Below are positions 1 through 7,916 of a stretch of DNA of 64,000 nucleotides, piece by piece. Source of the DNA: Nesterenkonia sandarakina (GTDB lineage: Bacteria > Actinomycetota > Actinomycetes > Actinomycetales > Micrococcaceae). The translations under genes were made by a program, and so were the position numbers. The notes under the pieces are model-generated. The model made no database searches. It saw nothing but the letters and a program-made list of their open reading frames with translations, and was not told the origin of the DNA. Position 1 is the stretch's first letter, and each line of letters begins with the position of its first letter. The stretch spans positions 1,736,001 through 1,800,000 of the forward strand of contig NZ_JACCFQ010000001.1 of the NCBI RefSeq assembly GCF_013410215.1. The letters are read 5' to 3'.

Positions 1-17
1 GGATGCTGGGCATCTGA
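1..17 (+). CDS. rpmI: 3' end of 50S ribosomal protein L35 (partial)
   Basis: The first 17 bases close a reading frame ending in MLGI followed by TGA. This matches the usual basic C-terminus of L35, and rpmI normally sits directly upstream of rplT in the infC-rpmI-rplT operon. Only about five codons are visible, so the call rests mainly on position. The 49-base gap to rplT contains the rplT ribosome binding site. Confidence 0.55.
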
Positions 18-66
18 GCCTCAGCACGATCATCACCGAAGACTTCACGACTCAAGGAGACATCAC

Positions 67-447
67 GTGGCACGTGTAAAGAGGGCCGTCAACGGCCATA
101 AGAAGCGCCGCAAGGTCCTGGACAGGGCCTCCGGCTACCGCGGACAGCGCTCGCGCCTCTACCGCAAGGCGAAAGAGCAGCTGCTGCACTCGTACGTCTA
201 CAACTACCAGCACCGCAAGAAGCGCAAGGGCGACTTCCGGCGGCTGTGGATCCAGCGCATCAACGCCGCTGCCCGCTCGCACGGAATGACCTACAACCGC
301 TTCATCCAGGGCCTGAAGGCCGCTGGGGTCGAGGTTGACCGCCGCATGCTCGCCGAGCTGGCGGTCTATGACGCGAACTCCTTCGGCGTCCTCGTCGAGA
401 CCGCCCGCAAGGCGCTCCCGCAGGATGTCAACGCCGCTCGAGTCTGA
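67..447 (+). CDS. rplT: 50S ribosomal protein L20
   Basis: The 126-residue, strongly basic protein starts [16 protein letters not shown] and contains the family run [15 protein letters not shown], both typical of bacterial L20 (usual length 115-128). L20 binds 23S rRNA early in 50S assembly and lies within the large subunit. Translation begins at a GTG preceded by AAGGAGA at 54-60, a near-perfect Shine-Dalgarno at normal distance. It belongs to the infC-rpmI-rplT operon, whose L35 end is visible just upstream. The methyltransferase gene about 100 bases downstream is probably cotranscribed. No anomaly seen. Confidence 0.98.
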   Translation: MARVKRAVNGHKKRRKVLDRASGYRGQRSRLYRKAKEQLLHSYVYNYQHRKKRKGDFRRLWIQRINAAARSHGMTYNRFIQGLKAAGVEVDRRMLAELAVYDANSFGVLVETARKALPQDVNAARV

Positions 448-551
448 CTCGATCAGCATGGCCGAAGGCGCCGTCTCCGCACTGGAGGCGGCGCCTTCTG
501 CATGCCCGCACCCCACGATGCAGAAGACACGACGCAGAAGAAGAGAGAACC

Positions 552-1484
552 ATGTCTCAGCACAGCGACCCCGAGCTGGTCGACAACCCGCGCTCTGACC
601 GCGTCCGCCGCGTGGCAGCCCTCGCCGGACGTTCCGCACGGCAGAAGCAGGGGCTCTTCCTCGCCGAGGGGCCTCAGCCGGTGCGCGAAGCCCTTACCAT
701 CTGGCTGCGTCAGTGGGAGCAGGAACAGGGACCGCAGCCGTTCCCCGAGCTGGACGCGCTCTACTTCGACCCCGCGGCGCTTCAGCGGCACCCCGACGTG
801 CTCGCCCTGCTGGACCGGATGCGCGGCGTGCTCTTCAACCCCGAGGCCAAGCTGCCGGGGAAGGCCCGGGTGTTCCTGCGCGAGGCCACCGGCGAGGCGC
901 TGCGCGCCATGGGCGACGCCGAGACCTCCCAGGGCATGCTCGCGGTCTGCCGGATCCCCGACGCCGCCGCCCAGCGTGAGGCGCTGGATGCACAGCTGCA
1001 GAAGATCGCGGAGGGAACCGGGCAGGTGGCCGCGATGCTGCGACTTCAGGACCCCGGCAACGCCGGCACGATCATTAGGACTGCGGACGCAGCCGGGGCC
1101 GGCGCCGTCGTGCTCTCCCCGGGGACCGTGGACCCCTGGAGCCCCAAGGTGGTCCGCTCGGCAGCCGGTTCGCACTTCCACCTGCCGATCTTCACCGGCG
1201 TCGAGGCCTCAGACCTGAGCGAGGCCGCGCGCACCCACGGCTTCCAGGTGCTCGCCGCCGATGGACGCGGCGAGAAGCAGCTTGGTGAGCTGGCCACCCC
1301 TGCGAGCCGCACGCTGTGGCTCTTCGGACACGAAGCTCACGGGCTGACCCACGCCGAGCGTGAACTGGCCGACCATCGTGTGGCGATCCCGCTCTTCGGA
1401 GCCGCCGAGTCGTTGAACGTCGCCACCGCGGCCACGGTCTGCATGTACACCACAGCGATGGCTCAGCACTCACCGGCGGCATGA
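552..1484 (+). CDS. TrmH/SpoU family 2'-O-ribose RNA methyltransferase
   Basis: The 310-residue protein has an N-terminal substrate-binding region (roughly residues 1-125, L30e-like) and a C-terminal SPOUT knot. All three SpoU motifs are present: N-A-G-T-I-I-R-T (motif 1), LFGHEAHGL (motif 2) and IPLFGAAESLNVATAA (motif 3, forming the SAM-binding knot). Such enzymes methylate a ribose 2'-OH in 23S rRNA or tRNA using S-adenosylmethionine. Location directly after rplT is the usual actinobacterial place for this paralogue, which favours an rRNA target, but the exact nucleotide cannot be told from sequence. The start ATG follows a weak purine-rich tract. The end overlaps the next gene by ATGA, implying translational coupling. 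Confidence 0.92.
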   Translation: MSQHSDPELVDNPRSDRVRRVAALAGRSARQKQGLFLAEGPQPVREALTIWLRQWEQEQGPQPFPELDALYFDPAALQRHPDVLALLDRMRGVLFNPEAKLPGKARVFLREATGEALRAMGDAETSQGMLAVCRIPDAAAQREALDAQLQKIAEGTGQVAAMLRLQDPGNAGTIIRTADAAGAGAVVLSPGTVDPWSPKVVRSAAGSHFHLPIFTGVEASDLSEAARTHGFQVLAADGRGEKQLGELATPASRTLWLFGHEAHGLTHAERELADHRVAIPLFGAAESLNVATAATVCMYTTAMAQHSPAA

Positions 1485-1786
1485 GCAGGCAGGCCGAGAA
1501 CACCGGCTTCGACTGTCTGCACTGCGGCAAGTCGATCCCGGCCCAGCGCGGGGGCAGCTACCGCAACCACTGCCCGCACTGCCTGTACTCCCGGCATGTT
1601 GACATCACGCCAGGCGATCGCGCCGCGAACTGCGGCGCCGAGATGGCTCCCGTGGGGGTCGATCACAGTGGAAAGAAGGGCTTCCTGCTGCTGCACCGCT
1701 GCACCAGATGCGGTCAGGTGGACCGGAATCGGCTGGCTCCCGACGACGACATGGACCGGGTCATCGAACTCCAGCGCCCGCAGTAG
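1481..1786 (+). CDS. RNHCP-domain zinc-ribbon protein
   Basis: This 101-residue protein carries the hallmark RNHCPHC (about residues 28-34) that names the RNHCP family, with further Cys pairs FDCLHCGK near the N-terminus and RCTRCG near residue 75. Together these can form two zinc ribbons. The family has no settled biochemical role; a nucleic-acid-binding or ribosome-associated function is only an inference. The ATG overlaps the stop of the upstream RNA methyltransferase (ATGA), so the two are probably translated together, which is weak contextual support for a role in RNA metabolism. Length and composition look normal. Confidence 0.85.
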   Translation: MSRQAENTGFDCLHCGKSIPAQRGGSYRNHCPHCLYSRHVDITPGDRAANCGAEMAPVGVDHSGKKGFLLLHRCTRCGQVDRNRLAPDDDMDRVIELQRPQ

Positions 1787-1797
1787 CGGCTGCCGCC

Positions 1798-2448
1798 TCA
1801 GCCGGGCTGGTTGCTGAAGGCCACCCCGGAGCTGCCCCGCCGATGAGAGCCCACCAGGTGGGTGTCCACCATCCCGATCGCCTCCATCAGCGCGAACGCG
1901 GTGGTGGGTCCCACGAACCGGAAGCCTTCAGCCTTGAGTCGCTTCGAGAGTGCCTCAGACTCAGCGGAACGGGTCGGCACCTCGGTCAGGGTCTCGGGCG
2001 TGGGGGTCTGTTCGGGCTTATAGGACCAGATCAGCGCCGACAGCCCGCCATGCTCCCGCAGCGCCAGGGTGGCCTGAGCATTGCCGATGGTCGCGGTGAT
2101 CTTCCCGCGATGCCGGATGATCCCGGCATCGGCGAGCAGCCGGTGGACATCGGCCTCGGTGAACCCAGCGACCGCCTCGGGATCGAATCCCGCGAAGGCG
2201 GCTCGGAAATTCTCCCGCTTGGCCAGGATCGTGGACCAGGAGAGCCCGGCCTGGAACCCCTCCAGGCTCAGCCGCTCGAAGAGGCCGCGCTCCTCGCGGA
2301 CCGGCATGCCCCACTCGGTGTCGTAGTAGTGGCACATCATGGCGCTGCCCAGCGCCCAGGGCGTTCGTGCCAGGCCATCCTCACCGATCACCGTCCCGGA
2401 GGTCGGTGTCACCTGGGGATCGGGGGAAGGCGTCGCATCGGGGGTCAC
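1798..2448 (-). CDS. tag: DNA-3-methyladenine glycosylase I-like protein lacking most zinc ligands
   Basis: The 216-residue protein matches Tag across the fold: DTEWGMP, LEGFQAGLSW (Glu63 corresponds to catalytic Glu38 of E. coli Tag), KRENF and RFVGPTTAFALMEAIGMVDTH. Tag excises 3-methyladenine from alkylated DNA in base excision repair. Against the E. coli zinc site (Cys4, His17, His175, Cys179), the aligned positions here are Thr29, Tyr42, His197 and Ser201, so three of four ligands are gone. The N-terminal 25 residues are extra and disordered. The GTG start is preceded by TATCCT and six bases, suggesting a leaderless mRNA. It runs convergent to the RNHCP gene with an 11-bp gap. Confidence 0.88.
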   Translation of the reverse strand: MTPDATPSPDPQVTPTSGTVIGEDGLARTPWALGSAMMCHYYDTEWGMPVREERGLFERLSLEGFQAGLSWSTILAKRENFRAAFAGFDPEAVAGFTEADVHRLLADAGIIRHRGKITATIGNAQATLALREHGGLSALIWSYKPEQTPTPETLTEVPTRSAESEALSKRLKAEGFRFVGPTTAFALMEAIGMVDTHLVGSHRRGSSGVAFSNQPG

Positions 2449-2482
2449 GGACCCAGGATAGTCCGCTCACACCACGCCGGTA

Positions 2483-2497
2483 GTTGCACAATGCAAC
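2483..2497. promoter_or_regulatory. 15-bp inverted repeat between tag and the S9 peptidase gene
   Basis: GTTGCA-CAA-TGCAAC is a perfect 6-3-6 palindrome in the 81-bp divergent intergenic region, 33 bases upstream of the peptidase ATG and 35 upstream of the tag GTG. Its size and position fit an operator, but no specific regulator is recognised. It lies 20 bases upstream of the peptidase gene's probable -10 (TAGAAC, 2518-2523), so it would overlap the -35 area of that promoter. Confidence 0.4.
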
Positions 2498-2529
2498 CAT
2501 GTAGCGGGCAGCGCTGGTAGAACAAGGTC

Positions 2530-4692
2530 ATGACACAGCACAGCTCGCGCATCTTCTCCGACCTGGACCACTACGTCGCCCACCCCCGGCTCAGTGGACT
2601 CACCCTGAGCCCCGACGGCTCCCGACTGGTCACCTCGGTCTCCTCTGTGAACACCGCCGGTGACGGCTACTCCGCCGCCCTGTGGGAGATCGACCCCGCC
2701 GGGGAGCACCCGGCACGGCGGCTCACCCGCAGCGCCAAGGGGGAGTCCGCCCCCGCCTTCAGCGTCTCGGGGGATCTGTATTTCACCTCATCCCGTCCGG
2801 GGGAGAAGCCTGAGCAGAAGGGCGCCGCGCTGTACAGGCTGCCCGCCGCGGGGGGCGAAGCCGAGCTGGTGACCCGCCGGGCCGGTGGCGTGAGCCAGCC
2901 GCACTGCGCGCAGCAGGCGCCGGTCACCCTGCTCAGCGCACCGCTGCTGCCCGGAGCCAGCAGCGAGCAGGAGCAGGAGCAGCTGCACACCCGGCGCGAG
3001 GACGCCTCCGTGAAGGCGATCCTGCACACCGGATACCCGGTCCGGTTCTGGGACCACGACCTCGGCCCGGCCCGCCCCAGCCTCTTCGCACTCGAGCCTG
3101 CGGCGACCCCGAGCCCGGACTCCGCACCAAGCCCAGACTCCGCAGCAAGCTCAGACTCCGCAACACTTCCGGGGTCCGCGACAAGCCCGGTCTCCGACGA
3201 CGACGCCGCAGCGGGCACCGCAGATCCCGAGGCGGTGAACCTGCGCCACCTCACCGAGGGGCTCGGGTCCCGATTCGGCGGCGAGGTGCAGCTGGGCCCA
3301 GACGGCTCCTCCGCACTGATCAGCGTGATCGTGCCCGAGGCCAGGGCCGGGCAGCGCACCGCACTGGCCGTGGTGGACGTCGCCTCCGGGGAACGCCGAA
3401 TGATCGCCGACGAGCCGGGATACAGCTTCAGCGCCGGGGTGATCAGCCCCGATGGCCGCACCGCCGCCGTCGTGCGCTCGGCCCAGCCGACCCCGGAGCG
3501 GGCGCCGCAGCCCCAGCTGCACCTGCTGGACCTGCAGACCGGCGGGCTGACCCGGCTCGCTGCCGAGGCGGACCTGTGGCTGAGCCCTGCGGCCTGGCTG
3601 CCGGACGGCTCCGGGCTGCTCGCGCTGGCCGATCAGGGTGGACGCGGGCCGGTGTTCCGTGTGGACGCCGCGTCCGGGGCGGTGCACCAGGTGACCAGCG
3701 AGGACGCGACCTACTCCGCCGTCCTCGTGCACCCTGAGGGTCATACCGCCTACGGGGTGCGCTCGAGCTACGCGCACCCGGAGGAGGTGGTCTCGATCGA
3801 TCTGGCCACCGGGGAGGCTACCCGGCTGCCGAATCCCCATGAGCGTCCCGAACTGCCCGGCACCCTGAGTGAGGTCACCGCGGTGGGAGACGACGGTGCT
3901 CCGGTGCGGGCCTGGCTGGCGCTGCCCGCCGAGGCCTCGGCGAAGGATCCGGCGCCGCTGCTGCTGTGGATCCACGGCGGGCCGCTGAACTCCTGGAACG
4001 CCTGGACCTGGCGCTGGAATCCCTGGCTGATGGTGGCACAGGGCTACGCGGTGCTGCTGCCGGACCCGGCCCTGTCCACCGGGTATGGCCAGGAGTTCGT
4101 CCAGCGCGGCTGGAACTCCTGGGGCGGTCACCCGTTCACCGACCTGATGTCCATCACCGACGCCACCGAGGCGCGCGAGGACATCGATCACACCCGCACC
4201 GCGGCGATGGGCGGCTCGTTCGGCGGGTATATGGCGAACTGGATCGCCGGACAGACCGACCGGTTCTCCGCGATCGTCACCCATGCCTCGCTGTGGGCGC
4301 TGGACCAGTTCGGTCCCACAACGGACATGGCCTCCTACTGGCGCAACGAGCTCGATGAGCGGATGGCGGCCGAGCATTCCCCTCACCTGCACGTGGAGAA
4401 GATCGTGACTCCGATGCTGGTCATCCACGGGGACAAGGATTACCGGGTGCCGATCGGGGAGGGTCTGCGGCTCTGGTATGAGCTGCTCGCGAAGTCCGGG
4501 CTGCCCGCGGACGAGGATGGGCAGACCGCGCACCGCTTCCTCTACTTCCCAGATGAGAACCACTGGGTACTCAGTCCCTCGCACGCGAAGATCTGGTACC
4601 AGGTGGTCTCCGGCTTCCTGGCCGAGCACCTGCTGGGCACGGCGTCCGAGCTGCCGGCCGAGCTGGGGCTCACTGCCCCCGCGGCGGACTGA
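2530..4692 (+). CDS. S9 family serine peptidase (prolyl oligopeptidase/acylaminoacyl peptidase type)
   Basis: The 720-residue protein has an N-terminal seven-bladed beta-propeller (about residues 30-430) and a C-terminal alpha/beta hydrolase. The catalytic triad is readable: Ser563 in GGSFGGY, Asp637 in HGDKDYRVP and His678 in DENHWV. The oxyanion/HGGP segment is WIHGGPLNSW. No signal peptide is seen, so it probably trims short peptides in the cytosol. An unusual Ala/Ser/Pro/Asp-rich insert near residues 192-222 consists of about five six-residue repeats within a propeller loop. The probable -10 TAGAAC at 2518-2523 ends six bases before the ATG, predicting leaderless translation. Confidence 0.93.
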   Translation: MTQHSSRIFSDLDHYVAHPRLSGLTLSPDGSRLVTSVSSVNTAGDGYSAALWEIDPAGEHPARRLTRSAKGESAPAFSVSGDLYFTSSRPGEKPEQKGAALYRLPAAGGEAELVTRRAGGVSQPHCAQQAPVTLLSAPLLPGASSEQEQEQLHTRREDASVKAILHTGYPVRFWDHDLGPARPSLFALEPAATPSPDSAPSPDSAASSDSATLPGSATSPVSDDDAAAGTADPEAVNLRHLTEGLGSRFGGEVQLGPDGSSALISVIVPEARAGQRTALAVVDVASGERRMIADEPGYSFSAGVISPDGRTAAVVRSAQPTPERAPQPQLHLLDLQTGGLTRLAAEADLWLSPAAWLPDGSGLLALADQGGRGPVFRVDAASGAVHQVTSEDATYSAVLVHPEGHTAYGVRSSYAHPEEVVSIDLATGEATRLPNPHERPELPGTLSEVTAVGDDGAPVRAWLALPAEASAKDPAPLLLWIHGGPLNSWNAWTWRWNPWLMVAQGYAVLLPDPALSTGYGQEFVQRGWNSWGGHPFTDLMSITDATEAREDIDHTRTAAMGGSFGGYMANWIAGQTDRFSAIVTHASLWALDQFGPTTDMASYWRNELDERMAAEHSPHLHVEKIVTPMLVIHGDKDYRVPIGEGLRLWYELLAKSGLPADEDGQTAHRFLYFPDENHWVLSPSHAKIWYQVVSGFLAEHLLGTASELPAELGLTAPAAD

Positions 4693-4739
4693 CCACCCGG
4701 GAGCTGACGCGCCCGGCTCCCGTGCGGTCCGTCGCATGC

Positions 4740-4791
4740 CGATGCCGCGTCCCATCGTTGTTTCGGCTCAAAGCCGTGGGACATGGCATCG
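4740..4791. repeat. Imperfect intergenic palindrome
   Basis: Bases 4740-4754 and 4777-4791 form a 15-bp stem with two mismatches, enclosing a smaller CGGCT-CAA-AGCCG hairpin. A further copy of the GTCCCATCG motif (4749-4757) appears inverted at 4792-4800. The structure sits 48 bases after the S9 peptidase stop. It differs in sequence from the 74-bp repeat family found elsewhere in the window. It could be a terminator-like structure or the relic of another repeat family. Confidence 0.5.
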
Positions 4792-4840
4792 CGATGGGAC
4801 CTTTGCGTCGGTGGGATCTCTCAGGCGGTGACCCCCGGAC

Positions 4841-4884
4841 ATGAAGGAGCGGCCCTGGTCTGATGACCAGGGCCGCTCCTTCAT
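4841..4884. terminator. Perfect 20-bp hairpin between convergent genes
   Basis: Bases 4841-4860 are the exact reverse complement of 4865-4884, with a TGAT loop. The hairpin lies between the S9 peptidase (+) and ectD (-), which converge, so it can serve as a bidirectional transcription terminator. There is no T-tract on either side, as is common for actinobacterial L-shaped terminators. Confidence 0.75.
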
Positions 4885-4886
4885 GC

Positions 4887-4985
4887 TGCTGACGCGGCGC
4901 TGACGCGGCGCTGACGCGGCGCTGACGCGGCGCTGACGCGGCGCTGACGCGGCGCTGACGCGGCGCTGACGCGGCGCTGATGCGG
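4887..4985. repeat. 11-bp tandem array, nine units
   Basis: Nine head-to-tail copies of CGCTGACGCGG occupy 4887-4985. Units two to eight are identical; the first differs at its first base and the last has one T for C. The array begins three bases after the hairpin at 4841-4884 and ends 22 bases before the ectD stop codon. The near-perfect identity suggests recent expansion by slippage, so copy number probably varies between strains. An 11-bp period does not preserve a reading frame, which fits a non-coding position. Confidence 0.97.
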
Positions 4986-5007
4986 CACCGGCGCCCAGTG
5001 GGCAGGG

Positions 5008-5919
5008 TCAGCTGCCGGCGGGGGTGAAGTCCCGGCTCCCGAGGTGTTCTGGCCGGGGCTTCGCCGCGGCGTAGGGGTCCGTGGGCAGGTTCTCCACGGA
5101 GTTGTAGACGAGGAACACGTTCGAGCGGGAGTACGGAGTCACGTTGCCGTTGGACGCGTGCATGCAGTTGCTGTCGAACATCACGGCACCGCCCGCGGGG
5201 CCCTCGAGCACGTCGATGCCGAAGCGATCGGCGAACTCCGTCAGGGTCTCGGCGTCGGGGACTCCGGCGCCCTGCATGACCAGGGACTTCTCGTGGTTGT
5301 CCTCCGGGGTTGCGCCCACGGCGCTGATGAAGTGCTGGTGCGAGCCCGGCATGATCATCAGTGGACCGTTGAAGGAGTAGTTGTCCGTCAGTGAGATCGA
5401 GACGGACACCGCACGCGGGGCGGGCATGCCGTCCTCGGCGTGCCAGGTCTCGAAGTCCGAGTGCCAGGTGAAGTCCTTGCCGGTGAAGCTGGGCTTGTAG
5501 TTGATCCGGCTCTGGTGGATGTAGACCTCGGAGCCCAGGATCTGCCGGGCGCGCTCCACGACCCGTGGATCGTTGGCGATCTTCGCGAAGATCTCATTCG
5601 TGCGGTGGATCTCGAAGATGGAGCGGACCTCATCGGACTTCGCCTCCACCACGGTGCGCTCGTCCTGCTTCACTGCAGGGTCCTGGGCGAGCCGGGAGAG
5701 CTCGCGCTTGAACAGGGCGAGCTCATCGGGGCTGATCAGCTGATCGATGCTGAGGTAGCCCTTATCCTCGAAGCTGGAGAGCTCCTCGGAGTCCAGGGGG
5801 CCGTCCTGCGCCGAACCCTGCACGACCGCGTCCTCGCGGGCGATGACTTGGGTCTCGGTCACGGTGCGGGTGGGGTAGCGGTCAGCCAGTGCCGCTGGGT
5901 GATTCATCGTCGTCGTCAT
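5008..5919 (-). CDS. ectD: Ectoine hydroxylase
   Basis: This 303-residue protein is a non-haem Fe(II)/2-oxoglutarate dioxygenase that converts ectoine to 5-hydroxyectoine, a compatible solute for osmotic and heat stress. The EctD signature FTWHSDFETWHAEDGMP is intact; His153, Asp155 and His254 (NCMHASNGN) form the iron triad, and Arg near SRSNVF would bind 2-oxoglutarate. Length matches the family (about 290-310). The ATG is preceded by GAGGAAGG. It stands alone: ectABC is not in this window, so the ectoine must come from a distant locus or from uptake. The 265-bp region upstream (5920-6184) holds its promoter but no recognised operator. Confidence 0.95.
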   Translation of the reverse strand: MTTTMNHPAALADRYPTRTVTETQVIAREDAVVQGSAQDGPLDSEELSSFEDKGYLSIDQLISPDELALFKRELSRLAQDPAVKQDERTVVEAKSDEVRSIFEIHRTNEIFAKIANDPRVVERARQILGSEVYIHQSRINYKPSFTGKDFTWHSDFETWHAEDGMPAPRAVSVSISLTDNYSFNGPLMIMPGSHQHFISAVGATPEDNHEKSLVMQGAGVPDAETLTEFADRFGIDVLEGPAGGAVMFDSNCMHASNGNVTPYSRSNVFLVYNSVENLPTDPYAAAKPRPEHLGSRDFTPAGS

Positions 5920-6184
5920 TCGCGACCTTCCTCGAGTCTCGTGAGACCGTGTCTGGTTTCGTATTCAGTCAGTGTTCTCTCATAGGTGTTCCTGCTCAGC
6001 GCCGGTGGCCATGGTCCCCGTGTCATGGACTTCAGGGCGCTGCGAGCTGTCCTCCGACCGTAGCAGTCCAGTGATCTCATGCAACCGCCCGGCTGTCGGA
6101 GGGTGCCGACCGCGGGCTGCCGGAGGATGCCGACGACGACGGGGCGATGCAGTCGGGAGCGTTGTCGCCAAGTCGCCGTCGCCG

Positions 6185-6526
6185 TCAGCGGCGGATCTCG
6201 AACCCGGCCTGTGGCAGCGAGGCCAGCTCCTCTGCGCTGGCCTCGCGCTGATCGACCTCGCTCACCTCGGCGGACTCGGGTCCGGTCTCGGCCCAGCGGA
6301 GCAGCGCATCCACCGCCGGCCCGGCGCCACCCACTAACAGCTCCACCGCGCCGTCGGCGGTGTTCCTGACCCACCCGATCAGCCCGAGGTCATCGGCCTC
6401 GGCCTTCGCGGCGGCGCGGTAGGACACCCCCTGGACCTGACCGGTGACCTGGGCGTGGGTCCCTGTGGTGCAGCCCGAGGGGGAGAGGGGCTGTTCGGCA
6501 TCGGATGGCGTATGGGGTTCAGTCAT
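6185..6526 (-). CDS. acyP: Acylphosphatase
   Basis: The 113-residue protein contains the acylphosphatase signature GQVQGVSYR (catalytic Arg37) and GWVRNTADGAVE (catalytic Asn55), the two residues needed to hydrolyse carboxyl-phosphate bonds of acyl phosphates. An N-terminal tail of about 22 residues precedes the roughly 90-residue fold. The ATG at 6526 was chosen because it is the only start that leaves a plausible short tail; TGGAG lies just upstream. It follows an amidohydrolase gene on the same strand after 124 bases, but a functional link is not evident. Confidence 0.9.
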   Translation of the reverse strand: MTEPHTPSDAEQPLSPSGCTTGTHAQVTGQVQGVSYRAAAKAEADDLGLIGWVRNTADGAVELLVGGAGPAVDALLRWAETGPESAEVSEVDQREASAEELASLPQAGFEIRR

Positions 6527-6650
6527 GGCTCCAGTCAAACACCCACAGGGTTCAGCCACCAGGCCCCCGCCGGTGGTGGGTGTCGGCTGATCCGGACCAG
6601 CGACCACCCCCGAGCGCTGAGCCCCGCGCGCCGGCTGCCCGGGACTCGGA

Positions 6651-7820
6651 TCAGGTCTGCGAGTCTGCGGATTCCTCGGTGAAGACCAGCTCGCCGTCGA
6701 TCCAGGTGTGGCGCACCCGGTTCCTGGTGTCCAGTGGATCCCCGGACCAGATCGCAAGATCTGCGTCTTTGCCCGGCTCCAGGGTCCCGACCCGATCCGC
6801 CACCCCGAGCACCTCGGCTGGGTTGATGGTGATTGCACGAAGCGCCTGGACCGGGTCCATCCCTTCACGCACCGCCAGGGCTGCCTGGTGGATCAGGAAC
6901 TCGATCGGCACCACCGGGTGATCGGTGATGATCGAGACCTTCACCCCGGCGCGGGTGAGGATTCCGGGTGCCTTGGGACTGCGGTCGCGGACCTCCACCT
7001 TCGAGCGCGAGACGATCATGGGTCCGTAGAGCACCGGGATGCCCCGTTCGGCGATGACATCGGCGAGCTTATAGGCCTCCGTGCCGTGGTCCAGGACGAG
7101 TTCGTAGCCGAACTCATCGGCCAGACGCAGCGCGGTGGCGACGTCATCGGCGCGGTGACAGTGCTGCCGCCATGGGATCTCGCGGTCCAGCACCATCGCC
7201 AAGGCCTCCGAGACCAGGTCTCCGGGCCGGTCCGACGGGTCCTTGGCCTGCCAGTTCTTGGCCTCCGTGAAGGCCTTCCGGATGGTCATCGCGACGCCCA
7301 GCCGGGTGTTCGGGGTCTGCTTGCGCTCGCCGTAGACCCGCTTCGGGTTCTCTCCCAGGGCCGACTTCAGGCCCGAGGGGGAGCGCAGCACCATCTCATC
7401 GACGATCCGGCCCTGGGTCTTCAGCGCCACGGCGAGCCCGCCGATCGGGTTCGCCGACCCGGGGTTGACGTTGACCGTGGTGATGCCGGCGGCCCGGGCG
7501 TCGGCAAAACCGATCTCCGCCGGGTTGATCGCATCCAGGGCCCGCACGGCCGCGGTCACCGGGTCGGTGGTCTCGTTGACATCGGCTCCGGCCCAGCCTT
7601 CGCCCTCCTCGTGCACGCCCAGGTGCACGTGGGCGTCGATCAGTCCGGGCAGCACCCAGCCGCCTGCGGCGTCGATGACCTGATGCCCCTCGGGGTGCTC
7701 CACCTCGGCTCCCAGGGCGGCGATCTTGCCCTCGGTGACCACCAGCGAGCCGTCGAAGGGCTCTCCGCTGATGGGCAGGATGTGCGCATTGCTGATGACA
7801 TAGTTTCTTTGAGCAACCAT
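6651..7820 (-). CDS. Amidohydrolase family metalloenzyme
   Basis: The 389-residue protein has an imidazolonepropionase/hydantoinase-like amidohydrolase fold. An N-terminal composite beta domain leads to GLIDAHVHLG (metal HxH), QHCHRADD and LDHGTEA (further metal histidines) and SIITDHPVVP (catalytic Asp). The C-terminal GTLEPGKDADLAIWSGDPL is the family's closing motif. Substrate is unknown; the lineage includes imidazolonepropionase-like and prolidase-like deacylases. The start codon follows TAGAGT and six bases (7827-7832), a leaderless arrangement, in a 96-bp divergent region shared with the CDF exporter gene. Confidence 0.88.
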   Translation of the reverse strand: MVAQRNYVISNAHILPISGEPFDGSLVVTEGKIAALGAEVEHPEGHQVIDAAGGWVLPGLIDAHVHLGVHEEGEGWAGADVNETTDPVTAAVRALDAINPAEIGFADARAAGITTVNVNPGSANPIGGLAVALKTQGRIVDEMVLRSPSGLKSALGENPKRVYGERKQTPNTRLGVAMTIRKAFTEAKNWQAKDPSDRPGDLVSEALAMVLDREIPWRQHCHRADDVATALRLADEFGYELVLDHGTEAYKLADVIAERGIPVLYGPMIVSRSKVEVRDRSPKAPGILTRAGVKVSIITDHPVVPIEFLIHQAALAVREGMDPVQALRAITINPAEVLGVADRVGTLEPGKDADLAIWSGDPLDTRNRVRHTWIDGELVFTEESADSQT

Positions 7821-7916
7821 GTGGTGACTCTAGCGCACCGGCCTTGCTGAGAACGCTTCTGCGTCTGGCTCGCAGCTTATGAGATCCCAGGCGGATCGGA
7901 GGAGAATGACTGAACC

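Noticed and set aside
3151-4755. A 534-residue minus-strand frame opposite the S9 peptidase
   Set aside because: It has antisense composition with no recognisable domain, and the plus-strand gene has an intact catalytic triad.
4740-4800. The palindrome at 4740 as a fifth copy of the 74-bp family
   Set aside because: Its arms and tip share no sequence with the 74-bp repeats, and its length differs.
4887-4985. Tandem array considered as a CRISPR
   Set aside because: The unit is 11 bp with no spacers; it is a direct head-to-tail repeat.
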